NCBI RefSeq assembly: GCF_963662255.1
Contig: NC_085072.1
Span: forward strand, 4,365,001 to 4,429,000
Length of the DNA stretch: 64,000 bases
Reading direction: 5' to 3'
Origin: Cinclus cinclus
Taxonomy: Eukaryota; Chordata; Aves; Passeriformes; Cinclidae
Shown here: positions 11,489-21,900 of the stretch, in pieces
Layout: each line of letters begins with the position of its first letter
Position numbering within the stretch: the first letter of the stretch is position 1
Translations under genes and position numbers: made by a program
Notes under the pieces: model-generated
Told to the model about the DNA's origin: nothing
What the model saw: the letters and a program-made list of their open reading frames with translations, nothing else
Databases searched by the model: none

Positions 11489-13430
11489 CAGATCCTGATA
11501 TGCCAAGGGTCACCTCCTGCTGGCCTCAGTGGAGTTGTCGGATGGATTTTTACAAGCTGAGGAAAGATCCGTGAAACTGGATGAGAATGGATTCCACCCC
11601 TGCCTGGTACGTGGAGAATGTGATCAGAAATAATCCAGCTTGCAGCTGGGAGAAGTATCTTCCTGAGAATTCCCAAACTCTTGCCTGTTGTAGATCGCAC
11701 TTCCAAACCTGCACCCAACTTTCAGCAGCTCCTCCTGAATGGAACCAAGGCTTTGGGAAATCTTTTTTGAAAATATTGTCCATTGAGAAAAATTAAAAGG
11801 TTGAGGAGAGAAAGAATCCACTGCCCTGTAGGGAGGAAAAGTATGAAAACAAAAAATAATTGGTCAATCAGCAGAAATCTCCTGTGAGAGAAGCTTCCTC
11901 AGGCAGCCAGGAGTGGATTAGGGACAGCCCTATTGCAGGAGGATGCTGTAAGAACCAGGAATGCTCTGGAGGGATGCAGATAAACCAGCATCCAGCAGGA
12001 ACCCAGGTGACACTGTGGCACCTGAGAGCACTCCAGGATCAGGTGTACTCACCTTGCTTTCTCTTTGTCAAACATCCAATTTCTTTCACACAGGAAAAAG
12101 CCACATCAGTGACTTAAGGTGGGGAGGGGACAGAGTCTGGCCAGATCCTTCTACAGAAGTTGTAGAGACAGCACAGCTGTTTATTTGTGTGTCTTTATGA
12201 AAAAAAGCTGTGAAGTATTCGAGCCCTTCTCCTACCTCGGGGAATAATTCCCTTTGCCCAGGCTCCCAGCAGAGCAGATCCATGGATCCTTGGTTTACTG
12301 GGAGGTGAGACCTGGCTCTGCTGTGCTGCTCTGACTGTGGGGTGGGGGCTGCTGTCAAGGGGCTGCTGCTCAGCCTCTCTGGGCTGATCCAGGGGAGCAG
12401 ACAAACACACAAGATGTTTGCAGGACCAGCCTGGTCATGCTCAGCCAGCAAGAAGCAGGTCTGGGGCACTGCAGGCTGAGGGGATTTGTGTGTGTGGGAG
12501 GAACAGCAGGGAAGGGCAGGGAACTGCTTGCACTGACACACAGCATTCATGTCTCAGCACAGGGTTAGCTCCAGGGGCTGGTATCCACAGAATGTTACAC
12601 TGGATAGAGGATTTCAGCCTCTTAAGAAGGACCTTTAATGAAGTCTGAGGAAGGAGACAGACAGCTATAGAGAAATCTCTGCAGCCTAGGAGGAAGGAAG
12701 TCTACATCAAATGCAGCTTCTCCTTTTTAAATAGGCCTCCTAAATGCATTCCCTCATTCCTCACAGGATCTGGGAATCCTTCAAACTTGTGAGAATTCCC
12801 AGTTCCTTCTGGGAAGGCTCTCAGCTCTGTTTTCTGCATGCAGGAGCATGAGATGTGCCAGTGACAGGCCTTGAGGGAGGGATTCACGAGGCCTCTGGCT
12901 CTTAGAGACATTTCTCTCATCTGCTACTGAGTAGGTGATGAAAGCATCAGTTTTGGAATACCCAGGGTCCATTTAGTGCTTTAGTAGCTCCTGCAGAAGG
13001 AGTAGTTCTCTCCCTTTCTCCCTGACTTCCTAGGCAGCTTTTCCAAGAGCTCCTGGAATTTCTTCCATTCATACTGGACATCGAGTGAGTGTAGAGGACC
13101 TGGATGGTGACATTCAGCAAGTCCATAACCCCAAAAATCTCATTGGGATGAGACAGTGAATTGAAGGTGCAATAAATGCTGTAAAGTGGGGCTGTTTTGC
13201 AATGCTGAGAAAGCTCATCAGATGCATCACTTACTCTGTCTTATCTGAGGGGTAAAAAGGGCACAGCACTCCTCAGAGAAACCCTCCCCACCTTCAGGAA
13301 GACCGACAGAATGTTTTTGTAGCTCGTGCTTGTTTCTGCAGTGACAGTGTCAGTCACTTACACAGCTCTTCAGCCAAGACACCAGCACCTCAGAGGAGAG
13401 CTCCTCTGCAGAGTCTGCTTTGTTCATGTC
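11483..13430 (-). pseudogene. TCP11: Decayed TCP11 (T-complex protein 11)
   Basis: Minus-strand blocks align in order with human TCP11, a testis protein with a role in sperm function. 13362-13430 (starts DMNKADSAEEL) resembles the DMD...AEHGA..VL segment. 13032-13178 has FNSLSHP, EIFGVMDLL, VTIQ, VQYEWKKFQELLEKLP, matching human ITDP, GIFQVL, YTIQ, IQYERAKFQELLNKQP. 12781-12990 has ELLKH and a degraded QGFLNLL...ENEEFPE segment. 12595-12644 reads DFIKGPS, stop, EAEIL, matching DFHSRPEEAIL. 11670-11740 has SIQEELLKVGCRFG, matching LIEAELAELGQKF. Lesions are a frameshift at 13082/13083, loss of several codons, and stops at 12973-12975, 12622-12624 and 12595-12597. A minus-strand AATAAA remains at 11483. 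Position and strand match human TCP11 between ANKS1A and SCUBE3. Exons upstream of 13430 were not found. A fast-changing live gene is less likely. Confidence 0.7.
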
Positions 13431-13698
13431 ACAATCACAGCTTACACACCTGGAGCCTCTAAATCTTTCCGTATTAGTGACTCATACCTGACACTCATCA
13501 GATTTAAGAACTTCTTAGGAAATAATGAAGCAATGAATAAATAAAACAGGCTCCAACTCTTTTTTTTTTTCCAGGAGCCATCTTATTTTCTTGGTACTTC
13601 TATAGTCAGACCCAAACCCACCTCCATCCCCATTCTCACACATTTTTTTGCTACGAGACAGAGAAAAGCCAAGCCTGAATCTATCTATATCTATATCA

Positions 13699-13822
13699 TA
13701 TTTATATTTATATTTATATTTATATTTATATTTATATTTATATTTATATTTATATTTATATTTATATTTATATTTATATTTATATTTATATTTATATTTA
13801 TATTTATATTTATTTATATTTA
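13699..13822. repeat. (TATTTA)n microsatellite, about 20 copies
   Basis: An almost perfect six-base array, with the last copies slightly irregular, lies just upstream of the recognisable TCP11 remnant. It keeps both strands open and yields spurious Tyr/Leu or Tyr/Lys peptides. Length is likely polymorphic. Confidence 0.95.
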
Positions 13823-14139
13823 CGCAGACCTGTGTGGGAGAAGCCGACCCCTGGCAGTCCAAAGTCGCTGTCAGGACAATTTAATGCACAATGGTCAGTG
13901 TGGAAATGTCACCAGTGACTGCTCAGAGCTGGTTCCAGGAGGGAACTGGTGCAGGCCTGGCTGCAGAAAAGCAGGATAAAAGTAAGGGAAGGAACGCGAA
14001 CCACAGCCTCGAGAGGAAAAGGGGGTTAAAAGCATTTACTGAGCAGCTTTTGAGTGAGAACGTGCAGGTTTGTGTAAAGACAAATCACGTCTCCGGCTGT
14101 GGGCAGGGTGTGAGGGGGGAAACCCGTCTCCCTCTCGTC

Positions 14140-14510
14140 CCCGGCGCGGGGCTGACCCCTAGTGCCGGCCTCATTGAATTATCACCGGGCACCGAGCGAA
14201 GTAACCCCGGGCACCGAGCGAAGTAACCCGGGGCACTGCTCTCGGCCTCTGCCCTCGCCCCGGGATCCATCGCCCACCCCCAAAGCCGCCTTCGGGCCCG
14301 GCGGGCCGGGACTCCCCTCAACCGCGCCCCCCTGCCCCGCGAATGGGCCGCGCCAGGCGCCGTGCCGACGCGGCGCTGCGGGGCGCTCCCATTACAGGCG
14401 GGGGGGTGGGGGGGGGAGCGAGGGGGGCGACGGCCGCGGTGTGAGGCGGGTCCCGGCTCCGTGCCGAGGGACGGGGCGGCCGCGGCGGCGACACCGCGGG
14501 CAACCCGGGG
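14140..14510. promoter_or_regulatory. CpG island, orphan
   Basis: A dense CpG stretch has many CGCG and GGCG words and a G-run block at 14398-14430 able to form a quadruplex. It has no assigned gene. It could be the former promoter of minus-strand TCP11, the promoter of an unannotated plus-strand RNA, or GC drift next to the minisatellite. Promoter activity is inference. Confidence 0.45.
14186..14229. repeat. 22-bp tandem duplication
   Basis: A unit reading CGGGCACCGAGCGAAGTAAC plus CC occurs twice in direct succession at the left side of the CpG island, with a third partial start (GGGGCAC). Confidence 0.85.
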
Positions 14511-15525
14511 TGTGCCATCCCATCCCAGCCCTGCCATCCCATCCCGGGTGTGCCATCCCATCCCGGGTGTGCCATCCCATCCTGGGTGTGCCATCCCATC
14601 CTGGGTGTGCCATCCCATCCCGGGTTGTGCCATCCCATCCCAGCCCTGCCATCCCATCCCGGGTGTGCCATCCCATCCTGGGTGTGCCATCCCACCCCGG
14701 CCCTGCCATCCCATCCCGGGTGTGCCATCCCATCCCAGCCCTGCCATCCCATCCCAGCCCTGCCATCCCATCCCGGGTGTGCCATCCCATCCCGGGTGTG
14801 CCATCCCATCCCAGCCCTGCCATCCCATCCCGGGTGTGCCATCCTATCCTGGGGTGTGCCATCCCATCCCGGGTGTGCCATCCCATCCTGGGGTGTGCCA
14901 TCCCATCCTGGGTGTGCCATCCCATCCTGGGGTGTGCCATCCCATCCTGGGTTGTGCCATCCCAATGCAGCCCTGCCATCTCATCCCGACCCTGTCATCC
15001 CATCCCAGCCCTGCCATCCCATCCCGGGTGTGCCATCCCATCCCAGCCCTGCCATCCCATCCCAGCCCTGCCATCCCATCCCGGGTGTGCCATCCCATCC
15101 CGGCCCTGCCATCCCATCCCGGGTTGTGCCATCCCAATGCAGCCCTGCCATCTCATCCCGACCCTGTCATCCCATCCCAGCCCTGCCATCCCATCCTGGG
15201 TGTGCCATCCCATCCTGGGTGTGCCATCCCATCCCGGCCCTGCCATCCCATCCTGGGTGTGCCATCCCATCCCGGGTGTGCCATCCCATCCCGGGTGTGC
15301 CATCCCATCTGGGGTGTGCCATCCCATCCCGGGTGTGCCATCCCATCCTGGGTGTGCCATCCCATCCCGGGTGTGCCATCCCATCCCGGGTGTGCCATCC
15401 CATCCCAGCCCTGCCATCCTATCCCGGGTGTGCCATCCTATCCTGGGGTGTGCCATCCCATCCTGGGTGTGCCATCCCATCCCGGCCCTGCCATCCCATC
15501 CCGGCCCTGCCATCCCATCCCGGGA
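14511..15525. repeat. 19-bp minisatellite, about 53 units
   Basis: The array consists of units with consensus TGCCATCCCATCCCGGGTG. Main variants end in CAGCCC, CGGCCC or CTGGGTG, and some units carry one extra base (GGGGTG or GGGTTG). A rarer trio (CCCAATGCAG, TCTCATCCCGACCC, TGTCATCCC) occurs twice, at 14964 and 15136, 172 bases apart. This indicates a higher-order duplication of nine units. No variant contains a stop codon, so the array is open in all three plus-strand frames and in minus-strand frames; none of these is a gene. Confidence 0.97.
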
Positions 15526-15784
15526 GCTGCCGCAGGGTCTGGCTGCAGGGATGGTGGCCTGGAGCTGTTGGGTAGCAGCAGTGGGAGCTGCAGGGAGAGC
15601 TGCTCACCGTGCAGCCACCACAGCATCCTTCCTCCTGCCTCATTCCTCTGAGTTTGTCCCTTTTCCTTTCCAGAGGAAGGACTTCCAGTCACCTGCTGTA
15701 ACCTCTCCTGCACTTCTCTGGGATTTGGGTTAAACCTTCCAAAGGGCAAACCCGCAAACCCTGCGATGAGGATCCTTGTGTGCC

Positions 15785-15790
15785 AATAAA
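15785..15790 (+). terminator. Poly(A) signal of an unassigned transcript
   Basis: AATAAA lies 120 bases after a pyrimidine-rich stretch ending in CAG at 15670-15672. With the CpG island at 14.1-14.5 kb it could close a short plus-strand noncoding transcript. No coding sequence is seen; a chance hexamer is quite possible. Confidence 0.25.
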
Positions 15791-15910
15791 CAATTTTCCC
15801 TTTTTCTCCCTCCCAGCATTTTTCCCCCTTCTTAATTTATTTCCTCAGCATCCATGACAGCTGTCAGCCTGCACCTGTGGCACTGAGGGATTACTCAGGG
15901 CCACAGGGCA

Positions 15911-15960
15911 GGGGATGGGGATGGGGATGGGGATGGGGATGGGGATGGGGATGGGGATGG
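15911..15960. repeat. (GGGGAT)n microsatellite, 8 copies
   Basis: A perfect run of GGGGAT gives four or more G4 tracts with two-base loops, a strong predicted G-quadruplex on the plus strand. It shares the GGGAT core with the 19-bp minisatellite 400 bases upstream, read on the other strand. Confidence 0.95.
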
Positions 15961-18900
15961 GCCAGCTGCTCAGAACCATGGGGACAGTTTATGAGTGGGC
16001 AAGCAGCTGAGTGTGAGAAACAAAACCAGTAAAGCTCATCATGAGACCTTCCTGGCCCAAATCCCACCCAGGAATTTCTCTCAGTGCTCCTTGTGCAGCC
16101 TTGTGCAGTGCCAGACCCAGCTCCTGCCCCTTTCTGATCCTTAGCTTTGCATGAGGAAGCTGAGGATGGGGAAATGGCATTTATAGAGAATAGAACAGCG
16201 CAGCTCCTGAAGGGGCTGCAGTTGACTTTTGTCTCTGTTTCAGAGCAGGGCCCGCTTCTTCCAGCCTGTAAGTCCTGATCCCAGAGGAGGCAATTGTAAG
16301 TATTTAAATATATATGCATTTGCCCTGCATTAATTTCCTTTCCCAAGTGACTGGTGACATGAAGGATTGTAATAGCAGAATGTATTTTTAATGCATTTCC
16401 TGTAGATTTCTGCAAGGCAATCTAATTCCTGAGTGGGTTTAACTTGCCGCAAAGGCAGAGGACTTCAGGAGCACTGGTAATAGGGCTGGGTGGGTTCTTT
16501 TAATCTACTGTTTTAATGAGCTCCATCCATCTCTCTGATTAGATTAATCTCATTCATTTTAGCCAAGTCATCTAGATGAAATCCCGACAGAGGAAATTGG
16601 GATTTTGAGTCTTTCAGGGTGAGTGCTTAGAGTGTTAGGCAGCAAAGTCCATAGGGAGATTTCCAATTGGCCCTTTTATCACCTCAGAAGTTTGCAACCC
16701 TGGTGATCACATGGGAAAAGGACCATTTAGGCTGCGAATCTGCCTCATGGATGAGGGGCTGTGGAGAGCCCAGCAGGTCTCCTCTGCCCTGCTTGGGCAA
16801 GTTCCCTAAGAAATTAAACCCAGCCTGGTGCAGAGGGCTCAGCTTTCCAAGAAGGCTTCCGTTCTCCTGGCAGAGCAGAGAGATTCCATGGCTGGACCTT
16901 CCTCACCTGTGGAATGGCCACACTTTTCCAGCAGCACCGTCATGACCGTGCTGGGTGCGGCGAGGGAGAGAGCCTGCCAGTGCAAACAGGAATACCTTCC
17001 CCATGGAAGGGGAAATGGATTTTTTGTTTAAAAGATGGCAATATTTTTCCAAGCCTGATGAATATGAAAGTCCCCATTTAAAGGAGTCGAACCAGCGGAG
17101 AAACTGGTCACTGTTTGCATGCCCACGCGCCGACAGAGGAGGTGAAAGCAAACTTCCTGGTGTGTCCCGATCCAAATCACCTGGGAGTGAGGCACCGTGC
17201 CCCGAGCTGTGAGCTGCCGTGATGAGCAGCCGCAGAAGGTTCTCTGTGTAAAAGCAAACCCCGTCCCAACAGGAGAGGCAAAGCCCCGGTGGTGTCACAG
17301 CCCTCACTTCCAAAATGGGAGGGAATTTGGAGCCCAGCAGCCTCATCTGTGGCTCTTGGAAGTTGGCCTTACAGGAGGAAGGTAATGGGGGTGGAGGGCA
17401 GAAAACATTAGCAGGTGTTTTGGGAGGGTGTGGAGGGGAGAACAGGGGAAGACTGGAGTTTTCCTCTGCCCAGTCAGCCAGGAAAGCTATTTTTGCAGGA
17501 GCTCCTGGGCACCAGACAAGGTTTGGATTGTTCCCGTGTTGGATGCTGGTGCAAATACATGGGCAGACAGCTGGATCCTGAGGAGCTCCCAGTGTCCCAG
17601 CAAGCATGTGAAGGGGTATTTTACACCTTGTCCAGGTGAGAGGATGTATTGGCGTTGGGTTTGCCGTAATCCCTGATTTTGGTTTGGGAGTCCTCTGCAG
17701 AAGTGAGCACCTGCTGCAGTGCTGCTCTGGCATGGGCATGAAAGGTGTGTATGTGCCCATAACACACCGCATGCTTCACCAGCAGCTGTGGTACCTGTCA
17801 ATTCCCTACTCCTCAGGTGGGGCATGACCTTTCCTGTGACACATCCCACACACATGAGCTGGCTGTTGCCCCCTCAGTCACACTGGCCATGTCTGAGCTA
17901 TGGGGAGCAGCCCCTTGGAGCAACCCACCCCTTGTCTTGTCCAGCCTCCTGTGGGCAGTGCCCAGTCTCAGGGTGTCCCAGACCAATCTGTCATCTGTGT
18001 GTTTAGGGGATGGGATGGGTAAACTGAGGCTTGGAGGAGTTTGGTTCATGCTCACATGGGCAGCTTGGCCACAGCCCAGGCATTGTGACTGAGAGTTGTG
18101 CATGGAGCTGGGGAGATGCTTCTCATGCCATCTCACCCCACTGGACACCTCCACACCTAAAACTGGGTTTGGGCTCCCGTGCAAAGCACTTGGTTGCTGC
18201 TGGTGCCGCTGGCTCTGTATAATCTTTGTATTTGCTGACTTGACTTAATTGTGTCTCGGTGGAGAGTTTGGCTCTGGGGAAGCTGGGAAGCTGGAGGTAC
18301 AGGGAGGACTAAACCACACACAGAGCTCGGGGAGGGATTGTGATCCAAAAAAAAAAAAAAAAGTTCAAAGGTGTTCTTGCCTTAATGCGGTTTATCTAGA
18401 TTGCTTTATGCTCATTAATCTGGATTAACACAAATTCTCTTGGAATGGCTGGCTGGGGAAGGGTTTGCTCAGCTATTCTGACAAGGACAGACCTTTCAAA
18501 AAGTAAAAAGTTTGAACTGGGAAAAAAAAGCCAGGTCCTGTCTGGCATGAGTGCATGGAAGCCTTGTGAGCAGAACAAGGTTGTTTCATCCCTGCTGCCC
18601 ACATCCAAGTGTCCCTGGCACCCGCAGACACTAATGACTGATCAACTTCCCCCACTACCATGGAGGATTAATCCCCCCTGTTCTTCCTGGGGTGATGTGA
18701 GCCCCTTTTCTGGCTGGCATGCTACAGTGGATAGTACAATTAGTTAGTGAACTTCAAGGTAAATGGGAGGTCAAACCCAGATTTGAATGTGATGGTGGGT
18801 GTGAGCATGACCCAGGGAGCCATGTGATGTGGGCAACGTCCTGGAGAGGCGGGTGATCACCCTGTCCTCTCCTTTCCCCAGGGCTGGGATTAGGAGAGAT

Positions 18901-21900
18901 TTTACAGCTGAGTGATCAGCCTCATGGTGAGGTTTGGTTCACAGTGGCTCAGCCCCCATCCCCTTATCAAGGAAACTTCTAGGACTTTTATGGCCAGCCT
19001 GTGCATCAGCAGTACATTTCATTCCTGTGGGGGACCTGTCCCAGGGAGGCACCACCCCTTTGCATCCATAGAGACTTCCCACCTTGAGAACAGGCAGAGA
19101 AACACCCAGTGTGAAACCTGGAACTTGTGGAGATGGATGACAAAGCCCAGTGCTTTGGAGGGGGTTATCTAATGCTTGAACCTACACCTGTGATCTGGAT
19201 GTACTTTCTTGCTCTTCAAAAGACTTCTCGTGCAGCCTTGGGCAGGTCCTTGCACCAGATGCCACCTTTTTCCACCAGCTGCCTGTGATCAGGATTGCTT
19301 GAGTGCCACAGGGCTGGAGACCTCTCGGGGACCAATGGATCAACTCCACGAAGGGCCCAGCTCCATCTCTCAGCAGCCAGGAGCAGCAGCAGGCAAGCAA
19401 AGCATTCCTGCAGAGCTGGAATGGGAGTTTTAAGCAGGACCTGGGGCCTGCCCCAAACCCAGGGGACTCCCTCCTCTCCCTGCCCGTGCAAACACCAGAT
19501 TAACAATTTATTTGACATGTTGTGGCTGGTTAGTTCTTCACCCGCTCCCCTGATCAGAGGGAATAAGTGTTGCAGTGTGCAATAATGTTCATTTCAGGTG
19601 AGGGTAAATATAGAAAGGAAAACCTGCTGAGAGCAAGCCATTTATTCCTGCGTTTGGAAGCCTCCGCTCATAAACAGTCAGTCATGCCCATTTGGAAAAT
19701 CCCAGTGTGGTTTTCTTGGCCATCCTAGAAGAACATTTACTTTCCTGTAGGTTAAAGAAGTCCGTTTTAAATAAAAAAAAAATAATGTAATCTCACTTCC
19801 AGCTGCCCTCGGGCATTTAGGGCTTGTTGACACACTAAGGCCGCTCTGTTCTCATGCAAAAGTGGTCTGATGCAGGAATTAGGAAGGAGATCCTGCAGGG
19901 CTTCCCCAGCAGGTTGGGCTGTCAGCCCCTTGTTCTTTGAGTTCTCCTTGTTCCCCTCGGGATTTTATCACATTTTAGCCACGTGTAGGATTAAAACTCC
20001 CCAGCTTTTGGGGGTTTGGTGTGTGGATTCAGGGAGGTACTGGGGGTGCCCTGAAAGCCCCATGCACAGGGAGGCTGGGGCAGAGGGATGAGCTCATGCT
20101 GGGCCAGAAAACCTCTGAGGGTTTTTGGGAGAGCGTGCCAAAGGCAACACGACAGTGAGGGCTGCAGGAGCATCCTTCAAACACTCCAGCAGCCATGGTC
20201 AGCCAAGGTGACCTGCTGCAGCACAGGAAAGACACCCCAAAGCAGGGCTGTGGGAGGAGGCTGAGGAAGGTGGGGAGCCCCTGGCACAGCCAAGCTCTGC
20301 CTCTCCCCTCTATCCCGAAAATGTCCCTGAGGAGCCGTGCGGGAGAGCGAAGCGGCCGGTTGGAGTTGGACGCCTGCCCCCTCCGGCTCCGCGGCTGGCA
20401 CCAGCCAGCTGCCCCCTCTGGAGTGTTCTGCAGTCAGTAAGGGTCTCTCCGTGTTTTCTGACAGCCTCTGGATTTGGCTCGGGTTTTGCCTTGGTTTCCA
20501 AAGGCAAGAGGCAGTTAAGTCTCTTGGAAGAATGAATTAATTAGCAAATGCCTTTGGTCAGGTCAGTGCCCTGAGCAGTGTGCCCCTGTCTCTGCACCAG
20601 GTACAGGCTCAGAGAGGCTGCTCTTACCCTGCCATATTTCCAGAGCTCTACATGCATCGTCTAATAAAAAAGAAAGGGAAAAAGCCTCCCCCGGAACGCA
20701 GTATTGACTTTAGTGGTGGCATTTGTGTAAGCAACAAAATATTGACGCAGTTGGCTGGGGTCTGGCCGGGGCTTCTGGAAATAAACTGCTGCCTTGTTAA
20801 ATTGTAGATGGAAATGCAAGTGGGAAAATGACTGACATCTTACACAAGGCGGGCAAATAAAACCACTGCTTTACTACGGCGTGAAAAAACTCAGGAATTA
20901 ATAGGTCTCCTTCTGCTCCAGGGTTTTGGATTTATCCCCAAGTGAGATCCATAAACTATTTTAAGGAGAGAAGTGCTACTTTTAAACATGTGTGTCTGGG
21001 TCCTGGAGTTCCCGTGGTGTCACAGTTAACCCCTGCCTTGTCACAGCTGTGGGCAGCAGAGCAGCCTCCCACAGCCCCTCTTCCTGAAGGCACGGCTCTT
21101 GCCAATGCACAAACACATCAGCACCTGATAAAGGATGAGGTTACTTTCAAAGGATGTTTTCCTACATGTGTTCCCACAGCTTTTGTCAGAAGTGTGTTTC
21201 AGACCTCGACCTGGACTCAGAGCTTGATTTTACTAGCGTGGGACATAAAAATGTATTTTAAAAAACACACCTGCTCCAAAGCTGTGTCTGACTCAAATGT
21301 GACCCAGCACACCCTAAAAGGCTCCTTTTAACTTCAGTAGCTGAAGACCTTTTATCATCTTCTATGGGAAATGTGATTAACAGAGTTGTAGAGAGTGATG
21401 CATCACTTTCCTTTCTACCCAAAGCCCCTTCCTTCTCCACCCACATCCTGATGATCTCCCAGCTGACGTACATGTGCTCGTGGAAAAGCAGGATGAGATA
21501 AAACTGTCTCCCAGTGGCACAGGGTCCGACTCACCAGCAGCAGCGACACCAGTGTAATTATACATGCTCCAGTCCAATCTCCCAGTAATTATTCTGGAAT
21601 AAAAGCCTGCCTATTTCTGTAAGACCTTATGTCACTTGGAAAGCTGTTATAAATTCAGCTGGAAAAAGGGACCCTTATTCTGGGATAAGTGTGGTTAGTG
21701 GTTAACTGGGAACAGGGCTATTCCTGGTGTTGCCATCGACCTTCCCGGTGACGCCAGGGTAAGTCACTTCACCTCAGTGTGTGTCACCTTCTCCTGCTGC
21801 AGACTGGGAATTACAAACAAGGGCTTTTGCAGGTAGTGTTTTGGGAAGCCCCATGACTCTGGAAAAAAGGTGTCACAAGGTGCCAGGGAGTTATTTAGTG

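Noticed and set aside
12086..12550. Additional TCP11 exon (minus strand, reading FFHKDTQINSC)
   Set aside because: A weak resemblance to the human VIDQRIHLFLKCC segment, too short and with a poor match. The order would be right, but I cannot support it.
14511..15525. CRISPR-like array
   Set aside because: Repeats are directly adjacent without unique spacers, in vertebrate sequence. It is a minisatellite.
14162..15733. A 523-codon plus-strand open frame and long overlapping minus-strand frames
   Set aside because: They are translations of the 19-bp minisatellite, whose units lack stops in every frame. The peptides are pure tandem repeats (CHPIPGVPS-like), open in several frames at once, with no conserved domain.
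15911..15960. Interstitial telomeric repeat
   Set aside because: The unit is GGGGAT, not the vertebrate TTAGGG or a permutation of it.
16903..17772. A 289-codon minus-strand open frame
   Set aside because: Pro/Ser/Cys-rich with no domain, no splice or promoter context and no resemblance to TCP11. GC-rich intergenic DNA gives such frames by chance.
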